Source of the DNA: Arcanobacterium bovis
Lineage (GTDB): Bacteria; Actinomycetota; Actinomycetes; Actinomycetales; Actinomycetaceae
Assembly (NCBI RefSeq): GCF_004331995.1
Contig: NZ_SJDT01000007.1
Span: forward strand, 1-64,000
Reading direction: 5' to 3'
DNA length: 64,000 nucleotides
Shown here: positions 1-9,081 of the stretch, in pieces
Layout: each line of letters begins with the position of its first letter
Numbering within the stretch: the first letter of the stretch is position 1
Made by a program: the position numbers and the translations under genes
The notes under the pieces: generated by a model
Seen by the model: only the letters and a program-made list of their open reading frames with translations
Databases searched by the model: none
What the model was told of the DNA's origin: nothing

Positions 1-200
1 TCCATCTTAGTACATTGTCGATTCTATTTCAAATCAACAATGCCCAACTCCTTGGAGATCTGTGCCACACGCTCGGGAAATTCGGTGTTTACCAACTTTC
101 CGTTCGTTTGGCGACAGGAAAATACTTTATGTGGACACGCAGGTCAGGGTCAAATTCAGACGTCGTGTCACTACTCACATAAACGAAGTACTGGAAATTA

Positions 201-455
201 TTACTTGACGTTTGGGTCTTTGCCGTACGCCTTTGTTGCCTTTCGGCGCAAAATTTCCGTTACCGCAGCATTCACTGCCGCAGTCACAGCGGTAAATACA
301 ATAACCTGCACCGTTGGCAACTCGTCGTCGGACTCATCGCCTTGAGGCACTGTGTTACCTAGACCTTTTGACCAAACCGTCTCCACAATCTTTTGCGCAA
401 CGAAACCAGATCCAGCTGAGATTCCAAGCGTTACGAGCTTCCAGCCAATATTCAT
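201..455 (-). CDS. DUF4235-family small membrane protein
   Basis: This 84-residue protein has the layout of the actinobacterial DUF4235 family. It has an N-terminal hydrophobic segment with a short basic turn (GFVAQKIVETVW, residues 18-29), a polar acidic loop with DESDDE, and a second hydrophobic segment (VIVFTAVTAAVNAAVTEIL) followed by a basic RRKATKAYGK tail. Family members are small predicted integral membrane proteins with no assigned reaction. The start is well supported: GGAGG lies a few bases upstream of the ATG. It is transcribed away from the TM2 gene and stands alone. The function is unknown. Confidence 0.75.
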   Translation of the reverse strand: MNIGWKLVTLGISAGSGFVAQKIVETVWSKGLGNTVPQGDESDDELPTVQVIVFTAVTAAVNAAVTEILRRKATKAYGKDPNVK

Positions 456-681
456 TTTTCCTCCACTCTTTCAAGACCAATCCATTATCTCAATATTTTG
501 GAACAACTGCAGGTTTTCATTGGCATTCCCCTGTGCGCGCAAATGTTTTCTATAGTATTGTTCTAAAAAATGCACGAATAAGTTGACCTTTCAGAATGAT
601 GAGATCCTGCTTTCAAGCACGGATTGACGCATTCAACCAACAGATCAATCCATAGCACTACCAAACAGATAAGAGGATCAA

Positions 682-1125
682 ATGTCCACCCCTCCGAGCG
701 GAAACGCATGGCAAATGCCGCATGACAAGCAAAGCGGCACGTCACGGCCCTTCAACCCGCAACAGCAACCTTTCAACCCACAACAACCCTTCAATGCCCA
801 GGAACCACAAGGCCAACCTTACGGTCAAACTCCGCCTTATACACAGACTCCCCCGTACGGACAGTACCCACCGCAGGGCGCATACTACGGCCAGCCACCT
901 ATGCAAGCTCGTTCACGACTTGTAGCTGGTTTGCTCGGGATTTTCTTAGGCGGATTCGGAGTACATCGCTTCTATCTGGGATACTCGAAGATCGGTATTC
1001 TCCAGATTGTCGTCACCATCCTTACTCTGGGTGTAGGCTCTCTTTGGGGCTTCATCGAAGGAATTATTATCATCGCAAACGCAGGTTTCCCAACCGACGC
1101 CGAAGGCGTTCCCCTTACAAATTAG
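682..1125 (+). CDS. TM2 domain protein with Pro/Gln/Tyr-rich N-terminus
   Basis: Residues 1-75 are a disordered Pro/Gln/Asn/Tyr-rich tail with recurring FNPQQ and PPYGQ units. Residues 77-133 form a TM2 domain: a first helix (LVAGLLGIFLGGFG), the signature turn GVHRFYLG at 93-100, and a second hydrophobic stretch rich in Ile and Val. TM2 proteins are two-helix membrane proteins of uncertain role; in actinobacteria the cytoplasmic Pro-rich tail is common. The upstream ribosome site is modest (AGAGGA). The gene is a single unit closed by a strong hairpin terminator shared with the convergent mrp operon. Confidence 0.85.
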   Translation: MSTPPSGNAWQMPHDKQSGTSRPFNPQQQPFNPQQPFNAQEPQGQPYGQTPPYTQTPPYGQYPPQGAYYGQPPMQARSRLVAGLLGIFLGGFGVHRFYLGYSKIGILQIVVTILTLGVGSLWGFIEGIIIIANAGFPTDAEGVPLTN

Positions 1126-1163
1126 TGTGGTTGCGAAACAACGCCCTCACAGTTAATAGCTTT

Positions 1164-1211
1164 AAGAGACTAGCGTCGGAAAAAACGAAGAGCTGCCGAC
1201 GCTAGTCTCTT
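1164..1211. terminator. Bidirectional hairpin terminator between the TM2 gene and mrpG
   Basis: A perfect 16-bp inverted repeat has arms at 1164-1179 and 1196-1211 with a 16-nt loop. It sits between the convergent ends of the TM2 gene and mrpG. An A-run (1180-1185) follows the left arm and a short T-rich stretch follows the right arm, so it can serve both strands. Confidence 0.8.
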
Positions 1212-1225
1212 ATTTCACGCGTCGT

Positions 1226-1612
1226 TCATGCTTCACGTCCAGTTGAAGCTCCCATATCCTCTCCGAGCTCGTCAATAACCAGCTCATTTTTACGCACATG
1301 ACCAGCTCTATAGCCGGCACGCGACATCATATGAGCCGAAATTGGTGACGACACCAATTGGAAAGCAATCACCGCGAGAAGAGTCCATGTGATTGAGTTT
1401 TCCCGCACGAGCAGTATTACTCCCAGCAAAAACATAATCACCGAAAACACCTGCGGTTTCGTGGCAATATGCTGGCGTGACAACAGATCCGGATAACGCA
1501 GCATACCAACAGCTGCAATGACGGTGAACACCGTGCCAATACATATGAGGAAAAGTCCCACCGCGTCTGCTACACCAGCCCAGTTCACATACATAAAGTT
1601 CACAGTTTTCAC
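1226..1612 (-). CDS. mrpG: Mrp Na+/H+ antiporter subunit G
   Basis: This is the last gene of the mrp operon. The 128-residue protein has three predicted helices (about residues 14-36, 52-66 and 73-90). It carries the MrpG hallmarks GMLRYPDLLSRQHIATKPQ after the first helix and the SSPISAHMMSRAGYR segment after the third. The tail from about 105 is acidic and polar. In the Mrp complex MrpG is a small membrane subunit needed for assembly of the multi-subunit Na+(Li+)/H+ antiporter. Its start overlaps the stop of mrpF by ATGA (1609-1612), indicating translational coupling. Confidence 0.9.
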   Translation of the reverse strand: MKTVNFMYVNWAGVADAVGLFLICIGTVFTVIAAVGMLRYPDLLSRQHIATKPQVFSVIMFLLGVILLVRENSITWTLLAVIAFQLVSSPISAHMMSRAGYRAGHVRKNELVIDELGEDMGASTGREA

Positions 1613-2013
1613 TCTCCCTCGCTCATTTTCCGCGTTTCCTGAGATCCAATTCCCGATGATCTATTGGACGATGCCGATCCATCCGCACCCAGCGATTGTT
1701 CCGTCTGCTCTTGCCGCGTTTTTCGCTCACCTAATTCCCCTGGTCTGCGTCGGTTGTTGCCACGCACTGAGAAGCGCGCGAGCGTCGTCGATCCGAGGAA
1801 CCCGACAATCGAAAGCACGATAAACACCGGCAAGAGATCCAAACGCCTCGTGTGAGCTGCGAGAAGGGAACACGCACCGACGAAAATCGCCGTCATCATA
1901 TCTACGGCCACCATTCGGTCGAGCGTGCTTGGACCTCGCACGATTCGGATGAGTACCAATACAGCGGAGAGTAAGAGCAACCCGGCACACATTCCCAGAA
2001 CGATATTAACCAC
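1609..2013 (-). CDS. mrpF: Mrp Na+/H+ antiporter subunit F
   Basis: The MrpF/MnhF core is clear: a first helix, then RIVRGPSTLDRMVAVDMMTA, a second helix, and RRLDLLPVFIVLSIVGFLGSTTLARF. I chose the GTG at 2013. GAGGAGGG lies just upstream, and this start gives a short overlap with the mrpE stop; the longer upstream ATG at 2091 would overlap mrpE by 86 bases with no reason. The protein is then 134 residues. The tail after the last helix is long, polar and low in complexity (RRRPGELGERKTRQEQTEQ), longer than is usual for this roughly 90-100-residue subunit. MrpF has been linked to ion and bile-salt efflux in the wider family. Confidence 0.87.
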   Translation of the reverse strand: MVNIVLGMCAGLLLLSAVLVLIRIVRGPSTLDRMVAVDMMTAIFVGACSLLAAHTRRLDLLPVFIVLSIVGFLGSTTLARFSVRGNNRRRPGELGERKTRQEQTEQSLGADGSASSNRSSGIGSQETRKMSEGE

Positions 2014-2797
2014 GACGGCGCTCGCCCTCCTCTCGTATTTCCGCACGTATTTCGGTGTCTGTTTCGCCTTGCGTTCCGTTGTACGTGCCACGGCGTTCGT
2101 CGTCTGCCGCTACATGTTGCGTGCGATCTTGCCCTTCGTCACACGTGACGTCGTGCGCATCGCCGCGTTCGTCGTCGCCCGTTTGTGGAGCGTACGGCGT
2201 CGGCAACTTGCCTGATGACGGCGATGAGCCTGGCACGTATCCCGCCGCCACCAGCTCATCATGGGAAGCGAAAGCACGCAATACTCGTTCTTCTTGCTCT
2301 AGGAGCGTTCGATGCACGCCTTCCACACCTCCCACAAGCTCAGTGTCAAATACGTGAACGTACAACGTCCCAGACGCTTGATGTGAATCCACCACAACTG
2401 AGCCAGGCACCAGACCAGTCATTCCTGCCACCATCGCGAGGTACACATCAGAATGAGAACGAAGCTGCACGCGAATAATCGCACCATGTGGTCGTTTTTG
2501 GGCTAGTACGAATGCGGCTTGTATCCACGAAGCGCGCACGATGTCCCATAGAAAAATAGCTACTAACCGCACCACACCCCAAGGCCGGAATCGCCCATCG
2601 AAAGGCGCGGCAGGAAATGGTGCCACCGTCGTCACCAGAAGCGCAACGAGGAAACCCGCAAGGAAATTTCCAGTGGTGACGTCGCCCCACAACATAACCC
2701 ACACGATTGTTAACCACACGAGCGTTCCCATTGAAGCATGCGGAAAGCGCCCCGGCCGCCGCGTGGCACGCTTGATCGTTTCAGCCGCTTTCGTCAC
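2006..2797 (-). CDS. mrpE: Mrp Na+/H+ antiporter subunit E
   Basis: Residues 20-185 match MrpE/MnhE: the hydrophobic start LVWLTIVWVMLWGDVTTGNFLAGF, the central WDIVRASWIQAAFVLAQKRP, and the extramembrane part with RSHSDVYLAMVAGMTGLVPGSVVVD and VHVFD. MrpE is a membrane subunit that supports assembly and activity of the antiporter complex. The C-terminal 75 residues are an added hydrophilic, Asp/Glu/Arg/Gly-rich tail not usual for the family. The start overlaps the mrpD stop by ATGA (2794-2797). Confidence 0.88.
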   Translation of the reverse strand: MTKAAETIKRATRRPGRFPHASMGTLVWLTIVWVMLWGDVTTGNFLAGFLVALLVTTVAPFPAAPFDGRFRPWGVVRLVAIFLWDIVRASWIQAAFVLAQKRPHGAIIRVQLRSHSDVYLAMVAGMTGLVPGSVVVDSHQASGTLYVHVFDTELVGGVEGVHRTLLEQEERVLRAFASHDELVAAGYVPGSSPSSGKLPTPYAPQTGDDERGDAHDVTCDEGQDRTQHVAADDERRGTYNGTQGETDTEIRAEIREEGERRRG

Positions 2798-4347
2798 TTG
2801 ATGTCACCTCGCTCGCCAGACGTTACTTTCTCGGAAATTCCTGAGCCACGCAGACCGTCAGGCAGCACGGACGTTACATAACTACCACGTTCATAGAGTT
2901 CCGAAGCAGTTTTATAAGTAAAGTTATTGATTGGTCCAGCTAGCACCGAGATGCCAATAGTGACTGCGAGCAAGGTAGCAGTAGCACTCACCATGCCCGC
3001 TGGCGTTGGTTTTGACGGCAATTCTTCTGGCGCGTCTTGCCAAAAAGCCATATTCCAAGCGCGCATTACGGCATATAGCGTGAGCAGGGAAGAAATGATC
3101 CCTGCGGCCACGAGAATCCAGTCGATATGCGTTCCACGCTGAACTGAGGCCTGCATTAGACCAATTTTTCCGAAAAAGCCCGAGAAAGGAGGAACGCCAG
3201 CTAGGTTAAGCGCCGGCAGCAGGTAAAGCACAGCTATCACTGGTGCCGTTTTCGCTAATGCGCCAAGTTTTTCAAGCGACGTCGATCCACCGCGGCGTTC
3301 TATTAGGCCCACCACGAGGAACAATACTGTCTGGACGGTAATGTGATGGACGGCGTAAAAGATTCCAGAACTCAGCCCAATTGTTGAAGCAGTTGAGATA
3401 CCCCAGAGCATGTAGCCGATATGCGACACAAGCGTAAATGACAGCAAACGCTTGATATCCACCTGAGCCACTGCGCCAAGAATCCCGATAATCATGGTGA
3501 GCACCGCAAAGATACCGAGCACATTGTTCAGATTACCGGACGGGAAGAGCAGAGTTTGCGTCCGAATAATCCCATACACTCCCACTTTAGTGAGCAAACC
3601 GGCAAATACGGCAGTCACTGGCGCAGGAGCAATCGGATAGGAATCAGGCAACCATGCAGATAGTGGAAATATCGCAGCTTTAATGCCAAATCCGATAAGT
3701 AGCAGAACTTGGATCAACAATCGGACGCTGGCATCTACCTCAGGAAGTCGTAGCGAGAGTTGCGCTAAGTTCACGGTGCCGGTAGCAGCGTAAACCATCA
3801 CGATTGCCAGCAAAAACACTGCCGACGACACAAGCGATACCACCACATATACCGTGCCAGATCGGATTCTGTCACGAGTACCGCCAAGCGTAATAAGCAC
3901 AAATGATGCGAGTAGCAGCATCTCGAAACCGACGTAAATATTGAATAAGTCGCCAGAAAGGAAAGCATTCGAAACACCAGCAGAAAGGATCAAAAACGCC
4001 GGATGATAAACCGCCAGCGTTACAGCTTCGTCGCCGTCTGAAACACCTTGGGAAATCGAGTAAAGCAACACCAAAAACGTGACACATACCGACGTAAGCA
4101 GCATAATTGATGAGAGTTTATCCGCGACTAAGGTGATACCCAGCGGAGCTGCCCAGTTACCAACGTCCAAAACCACTGGTTGCGAGCGTGCCATCCAAAG
4201 CAACGCCGCTGCCACAACGAGAACCGCAGCCATCACCGCAACCGAAACGATCAGTTGCAATTTTCGCCGCGACGCAAATGCCAAGGAAACGCCCGCTCCA
4301 AACAGCGGTAAGACGACGGGTAGTGCAGTTATGTAGTTCAACATCAT
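2794..4347 (-). CDS. mrpD: Mrp Na+/H+ antiporter subunit D (NuoN/MnhD-like)
   Basis: This is a polytopic protein of about 517 residues of the proton-translocating NADH-quinone oxidoreductase subunit superfamily. Diagnostic segments are GDLFNIYVGFEMLLLASFVLI, KAAIFPLSAWLPDSYPIAPAP, the TKVGVYGIIR helix and SFTLVSHIGYMLWG. MrpD and MrpA are the proton-channel-like subunits of the Mrp antiporter; conserved acidic and Lys residues inside the helices (Glu in FEM, Lys in IKAAIFP) are present. I start at the ATG at 4347, which overlaps the mrpC stop as ATGA and follows GGGAGGG; a start at 4362 is possible but less good. Confidence 0.92.
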   Translation of the reverse strand: MMLNYITALPVVLPLFGAGVSLAFASRRKLQLIVSVAVMAAVLVVAAALLWMARSQPVVLDVGNWAAPLGITLVADKLSSIMLLTSVCVTFLVLLYSISQGVSDGDEAVTLAVYHPAFLILSAGVSNAFLSGDLFNIYVGFEMLLLASFVLITLGGTRDRIRSGTVYVVVSLVSSAVFLLAIVMVYAATGTVNLAQLSLRLPEVDASVRLLIQVLLLIGFGIKAAIFPLSAWLPDSYPIAPAPVTAVFAGLLTKVGVYGIIRTQTLLFPSGNLNNVLGIFAVLTMIIGILGAVAQVDIKRLLSFTLVSHIGYMLWGISTASTIGLSSGIFYAVHHITVQTVLFLVVGLIERRGGSTSLEKLGALAKTAPVIAVLYLLPALNLAGVPPFSGFFGKIGLMQASVQRGTHIDWILVAAGIISSLLTLYAVMRAWNMAFWQDAPEELPSKPTPAGMVSATATLLAVTIGISVLAGPINNFTYKTASELYERGSYVTSVLPDGLRGSGISEKVTSGERGDIK

Positions 4348-4835
4348 CGATGCCCTCCCCACCGTTCACCGTGATCGTCGGATACGCCCAGCGCATCCTC
4401 AGTTTCGTCGTGGGAAGCCGGAGCATCTTCTTCGAGCGGAAGTGGCACGTCAGCGCGGGCAGCGAGTCTATCCTTCGCATTTTTCCGCGCTATACGGCGA
4501 TCTTCCATATCGTCTTGTACTTCGTCGTTTCCGTCGAGTTGCCACGAACGGTATGCCATCGCAAGCAAGAAACCGATGGTAGACACACCAATAACGATCG
4601 CCGTGAGCATCATAGCCTGCACCAATGGGTCTGCCATTTCCTCAGCCTGGGCCTGCCCCACAATTGGTGGGGCACCTGCTTTTCCACCCGCCACTAGGAA
4701 CAAAATATTTATTCCGTTAGTGAGATTGGCAAATCCGAGCACGACTCGAGCCAAAGAGCGTTCAAGAATCAAGTACACGCCAACTCCGATCAGCACCGCA
4801 CCCAACATGAGAAGCGCAAATGAAACATTCATCAT
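4344..4835 (-). CDS. mrpC: Mrp Na+/H+ antiporter subunit C (NuoK-like)
   Basis: The first 105 residues have three helices typical of MrpC/NuoK: FALLMLGAVLIGVGVYLILERSLARVVLGFANLTNGINILFL, a loop, then DPLVQAMMLTAIVIGVSTIGFLLAMAYRSW. The DPLVQAMMLTAIVIG block is the strongest signature. About 55 charged residues follow (DGNDEVQDDMEDRRIARKNAKD), a family-variable tail. Start and stop overlap those of mrpA and mrpD by ATGA, so the operon is tightly coupled. Confidence 0.9.
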   Translation of the reverse strand: MMNVSFALLMLGAVLIGVGVYLILERSLARVVLGFANLTNGINILFLVAGGKAGAPPIVGQAQAEEMADPLVQAMMLTAIVIGVSTIGFLLAMAYRSWQLDGNDEVQDDMEDRRIARKNAKDRLAARADVPLPLEEDAPASHDETEDALGVSDDHGERWGGHR

Positions 4836-7800
4836 TGACCTCCTGCTTTGCGTGTTGACACAGTGCCCAATGACGTTACAGAGCGCGTACCGTGGTGAAC
4901 AGTTGCGCCGTCGTCATCCTCCTGTTGTTTCGCTGCTTCCTGCGCGTCCCGTTCCTCACGACGACGGTCAGGCGCGGGCAAAATCTGCACCGAATCCGTA
5001 TACATGCTCGAATCCATATCGCCGTGTCGATCGATTTCAGCACCTAGTGAGCGCAAAACTTCCAAAACCAAGCCAGTCACGATCAAATACACGCCCACGT
5101 CAAAGAACAGCGCAGTGGCAAGCTTGACTGGGCCAAAAGCGGGCAAAACGGCTTCCAATTTCACCGTCTGCATTATCGTTCCGCCAAAGAGTATGGGGAA
5201 CAGCGCGTAAATCGCGGCGAGCAACAGGCCACTACCCATTAAATGACCTGGATGGAGTGGCAAAGCCGCACCCAGCTCATAGCGCCCGCCAGCCACATAC
5301 CGCAAAACCAGCGCTACGCCGGCCATGATTCCGGCAGCAAAGCCACCACCTGGATTATTATGGCCGGCAAACAGGAAGAACAGCGAAACTATTACCATTG
5401 TGTGAAAAATGACCCGCGTTCCAACCTCAAAGATCTCCGAACGGCGCGCAGCCGGCAAAGTGCTTGATCCAGCAAGCCAAAGTCTGTTTCGTCTGCTAGG
5501 CAACTGCGTGTCAGAGTAACGCTCAGCGCCAGATTCTTGCGACACGCGCGTCTGTGCTCGCGTGAGTTGCGAATGGAGGGTGCCGACGGCGTCGTCGAAC
5601 TTGGGGAGATTACGGAAACGGTCGATTCGTCCGCTGCGGTCACGGATAAATAAGAGGGAAGAGATTCCCACTGCTGCAGCAATCACCACTGAAATCTCTC
5701 CGAAAGTGTCCCAAGCTCGGATATCAACCAAGGTCACGTTCACGATGTTCTTTCCATAGCCGTAATGCTGGGCTTCGTCATGGAAAGTTTGCGTCATTGA
5801 AGCGGCCATGCGGGCATTTGCCGCCAGCCATGCCATCGCCGCTGCTACCAGCCCCACACCAGTTGCGAGAGCAATTCGCATCCAACGATTCCACCGGATC
5901 GGACGCGAGGAGAAATATTCAGGTAACCGCCGCAACACCAAGATGAAGACGACGAGCGCCATTGTTTCCGCCAGAGTTTGCGTCAAAGCGAGGTCAGGTG
6001 CGCCATGCAGGCCATAGATCAGCGCCACCGCATAGCCAGAGACGCCGGTAAGTAGCACTGCTTTCAGACGATGACGAGCACGCGCACTCAAGAGCGCTGC
6101 TACCGCAGCGATTACCGCGACGCCGAGTTGAGCAGGTGCGTCGTAAGCACGCAACTGAGCGTTGTTGATACCGCCCGAATAGATATAAGCTATGCCGATG
6201 CTGATCAGTATAAATGTAAAGATTGTGGACAAATACACTGGCAAAGAGCCACGTTGCACAAGTGACGTGGTGAGGCGTGAAATCTTTTCGAGGCCTTCAA
6301 CGCAGAGTTGGAATACCCGATCGGCACGCACTGGAAAATCAAATTTGTGTAAAGCAGCGGCCCAACGGCCGTTAATCACAAAGAGCACTGCCCCCACCGT
6401 GAAGATTCCGAGACTGATCATTAGCGCGGGATTGACCCCACTCCACAGCGCAAGATGACCGGCCTTCCCAGGTAATTGCGCTGCATAAGGAGCAAAAATA
6501 CTGTCAACCCAACCATAGAACGGCCCGCAAGCAATACCCGCGCCAACGAGCACCCCGATTGGGCTGAGCATAAGGGCCGAGTTCTTGTGGACGTCTGTAA
6601 CGCCCGACCCTGACTTGTGCGCAAAAGCTCCCCACCAAAATCGAATCCCGTAGGCAACGGTAAATGCTGAACCAAGTGCAATGGCAATCAAAATCCAGTA
6701 CGCCACTACGCCACCGTGGAGAAGCGCATGGAGGGCGGCCTCTTTCGCCACGAAACCCAAAAATGGCGGCAAACCTATCATTGATGCCGTGGCAATTGCT
6801 GCCATAGTTGCCACAACAGGCATCTTGCGCCCTAATCCGCTGAGCTGACGCAAATCTCGGGTTCCAGTTGCCCAATCGACCACACCCACGCACAAAAATA
6901 AGGCAGATTTGAACAGGGCATGCGCGACTATCATCGCAAGACCAGCGAGCATCACCGGTTCGGTGCCATAGCCCACGAGCAAACTCAACAGTCCGAGCTG
7001 GGAAACTGTACCGAACGCCAGCACCAATTTCAGATCTGTTTGTTTTAGTGCCCGATATCCGCCCAGTATAAGCGTGGCGCTACCCGCCAGAAGAACTGCC
7101 CACCGCCAAATATCAAGCGATGCGAAACCCGGCGCAAAGCGAGCGATCAGATATATTCCCGCTTTCACCATCGCAGCTGAATGCAGATAAGCCGACACTG
7201 GGGTGGGCGCCGCCATTGCCGCCGGTAGCCAAAAATGAAAAGGAATAATCGCCGACTTCGTAAAGGCGCCAATTAGCACGAGCGCCACAGCTATGCTTAC
7301 CAGCGACGACGAAGCAAAACTACCGTTGGTGTACGCCATGCTTCCCGTGCCAAGGCGAGCATGCACAACCAACTCAGCAATATCAAAAGAACCGCCGGGA
7401 ATTGTGCCAAGAATGATTAATCCCGTGAGCATGGCAAGTCCGCCGGTAACAGTGATGATGAGAGCTTGCATAGCTGCGCGACGCGAGAAACTCCGATTGT
7501 AACTATGCCCAATGAGAAGAAAGGACAATACCGTAGTGAGCTCCCAAAACATATACAGCGCCAGAGTATTGTTGGTAGTCACTAAACCGAGCATGGCACC
7601 GGTAAAAGCAACAAAAACGGCAGCAAAGCGCCCCAATCCCTGCGCCGATTCGGAAAAGTACCTGCTCGAATACACCAAAACTAGCGCACCGATACCTGTA
7701 ACCATCAGCGCTAATACGAACGATAACTGATCAAGCCGAAAACTGAGTACGAAGCCTAGTTGGGGCGCCCACGCCAAACTGCTCGTTGGGAACGCACCGC

Positions 7801-7963
7801 GTACGACGTCGTCATAACAGCTTGCGACGTAAAGAAAAGATGCGGCTGAAACCGCTGCCAATATCAGAAAGCCGAGCCGACCACGACGCATAACGATAGG
7901 TGCAAAAAGAACGGTTACCACGTATAGCGTCAGCAGTGCGAGCATTGTCCTCCAAGATAGCAA
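4832..7963 (-). CDS. mrpA: Fused Mrp Na+/H+ antiporter subunit A/B
   Basis: This 1,043-residue protein is the first gene of the operon. Residues about 1-500 are the NuoL/MnhA core: YMFWELTTVLSFLLIGHSYN, KSAIIPFHFWLPAAMAAPTPVSAYLHSAAMVKAGIYLIAR and HALFKSALFLCVGVVDWATGTRDLRQLSGLGRKMP. A middle region around 600-770 carries the MrpA C-terminal helices (LRAYDAPAQLGVAV, YGLHGAPDLALTQTLAETMALVVFILVLRRLP). Residues about 850-1000 match MrpB (RVIFHTMVIVSLFFLFAGHNNPGGGFAAGIMAGVALVLRYVAGG). The A/B fusion is normal for actinobacteria, which explains the missing separate mrpB. The polar region near 800-840 and the charged tail are variable. Confidence 0.95.
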   Translation of the reverse strand: MLSWRTMLALLTLYVVTVLFAPIVMRRGRLGFLILAAVSAASFLYVASCYDDVVRGAFPTSSLAWAPQLGFVLSFRLDQLSFVLALMVTGIGALVLVYSSRYFSESAQGLGRFAAVFVAFTGAMLGLVTTNNTLALYMFWELTTVLSFLLIGHSYNRSFSRRAAMQALIITVTGGLAMLTGLIILGTIPGGSFDIAELVVHARLGTGSMAYTNGSFASSSLVSIAVALVLIGAFTKSAIIPFHFWLPAAMAAPTPVSAYLHSAAMVKAGIYLIARFAPGFASLDIWRWAVLLAGSATLILGGYRALKQTDLKLVLAFGTVSQLGLLSLLVGYGTEPVMLAGLAMIVAHALFKSALFLCVGVVDWATGTRDLRQLSGLGRKMPVVATMAAIATASMIGLPPFLGFVAKEAALHALLHGGVVAYWILIAIALGSAFTVAYGIRFWWGAFAHKSGSGVTDVHKNSALMLSPIGVLVGAGIACGPFYGWVDSIFAPYAAQLPGKAGHLALWSGVNPALMISLGIFTVGAVLFVINGRWAAALHKFDFPVRADRVFQLCVEGLEKISRLTTSLVQRGSLPVYLSTIFTFILISIGIAYIYSGGINNAQLRAYDAPAQLGVAVIAAVAALLSARARHRLKAVLLTGVSGYAVALIYGLHGAPDLALTQTLAETMALVVFILVLRRLPEYFSSRPIRWNRWMRIALATGVGLVAAAMAWLAANARMAASMTQTFHDEAQHYGYGKNIVNVTLVDIRAWDTFGEISVVIAAAVGISSLLFIRDRSGRIDRFRNLPKFDDAVGTLHSQLTRAQTRVSQESGAERYSDTQLPSRRNRLWLAGSSTLPAARRSEIFEVGTRVIFHTMVIVSLFFLFAGHNNPGGGFAAGIMAGVALVLRYVAGGRYELGAALPLHPGHLMGSGLLLAAIYALFPILFGGTIMQTVKLEAVLPAFGPVKLATALFFDVGVYLIVTGLVLEVLRSLGAEIDRHGDMDSSMYTDSVQILPAPDRRREERDAQEAAKQQEDDDGATVHHGTRSVTSLGTVSTRKAGGQ

Positions 7964-8223
7964 CAGTTAATACTCGCAAGTGCCATTTTGAGAGGTTTAA
8001 TCCTTGTAGTTAGTGCGCAGTAAGTTCGCGACACTACACAGTGGCACCCACGAGGTGCGAGCCCTAGAAACCAGCGTAATTCCTAGCATTCAGCACAAGG
8101 CGTCGCTATTAGTTTATCGGAACGATGCTGCACCATTCGAGAGTTTGAGCTATCAGCTCAAAGCGCGCGGCAATGGCACATGGCTAGCGCACGGCGAGTC
8201 TCATAGCTAGAGGCATCAGCACG

Positions 8224-8240
8224 GCGAGCTCAAAGCTCGC
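8224..8240. terminator. Short hairpin across the dcd stop codon
   Basis: A perfect 7-bp inverted repeat (GCGAGCT / AGCTCGC, 3-nt loop) spans the dcd stop at 8230-8232. It could terminate or stabilise the dcd transcript. There is no T-run, so the role is uncertain. The 266-bp gap 7964-8229 between mrpA and dcd holds this hairpin and imperfect direct repeats of GCACGGCGAG, but no gene I can support. Confidence 0.35.
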
Positions 8241-8817
8241 GCGAAACGTCGATTCGGTGAAAGTTCAAGTGCGAGCGCGAAGCAGTTGGCCCACGTTGAC
8301 CTTGATAACGCGATCCTGTTGCGCCTTGACCGTACGGCCGCTCAGCCGCGGAGGAAAGCTGGAAGAAGCACAGCTGCCCCACCTTCATGCCCGGATAGAG
8401 CTTAATCGGCATAGTTGCGGTATTCGAGAGCTCAAGAGTTACATGTCCAGAAAAACCAGGATCAATGAATCCCGCAGTTGAGTGAGTGAGCAATCCGAGT
8501 CGACCGAGCGAGGATTTGCCCTCAAGCCGCGCAGCGATGTCGTCCGCTAGTGTGACCTGCTCAAAGGTTGCACCGAGTACAAATTCGCCAGGATGCAGTA
8601 CGAAAGAACCATCTGCGGGAACTTCGATCCGCGTGGTCAAATCGGACTGATCAGCAGCTGGGTCGATCACATCGTAACGATGGTTATTGAACAGCAAGAA
8701 ATAGCGATCCAAATGAACATCGACCGAGGAAGGCTGGATCATTTGCGGATCCCACGGATCTAGCGCAATACGTTCGTTTGCAACAGCGGTACGGATATCA
8801 CGATCTGAAAGTAACAC
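8230..8817 (-). CDS. dcd: dCTP deaminase, dUMP-forming type
   Basis: This cytosolic enzyme of pyrimidine deoxynucleotide supply deaminates dCTP and, in the actinobacterial type, also hydrolyses the dUTP to dUMP and diphosphate. The 195 residues align end to end with mycobacterial Dcd from memory: MLLSDRDIR start, [10 protein letters not shown] (28-37), [11 protein letters not shown] (72-82), [25 protein letters not shown] (101-125), catalytic Glu129 in TLELSN, and [12 protein letters not shown] (171-182). The [17 protein letters not shown] segment is the one seen in bifunctional DCD-DUT enzymes. The gene is monocistronic and divergent from the flavocytochrome gene. Confidence 0.95.
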   Translation of the reverse strand: MLLSDRDIRTAVANERIALDPWDPQMIQPSSVDVHLDRYFLLFNNHRYDVIDPAADQSDLTTRIEVPADGSFVLHPGEFVLGATFEQVTLADDIAARLEGKSSLGRLGLLTHSTAGFIDPGFSGHVTLELSNTATMPIKLYPGMKVGQLCFFQLSSAAERPYGQGATGSRYQGQRGPTASRSHLNFHRIDVSREL

Positions 8818-9081
8818 CCTTAAATTGTGTCATGAACACCCGCGAATCGACAATAACGGTCAAAGAATAGGCCACCGACCAACTGTGCCACATGCCACAT
8901 TCCCATCTTAGGAACCCCTTATCGCCAACAAACACTGCCACGACAAGCACGGCATTTCCCTGACGAACCGAGACAACCATCCGCCCAATTCTCAATAAGA
9001 CCCCCAATAAGACAATCACGTCCAGATAACTCCCAGAAAACTCCTAGGGTTGCCAGAGTCTGCCATTCTCTAATTGATTTC

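Noticed and set aside
24-160. Coding-like minus-strand frame ending at 24 (tail reads ISKELGIVDLK)
   Set aside because: It has an in-frame stop about 45 codons upstream and no start codon or ribosome site, so it is at best a gene remnant and cannot be supported.
8013-8210. 65-codon frame between mrpA and dcd
   Set aside because: No ribosome site, no recognisable motif, and it lies in a repeat-bearing intergenic gap.
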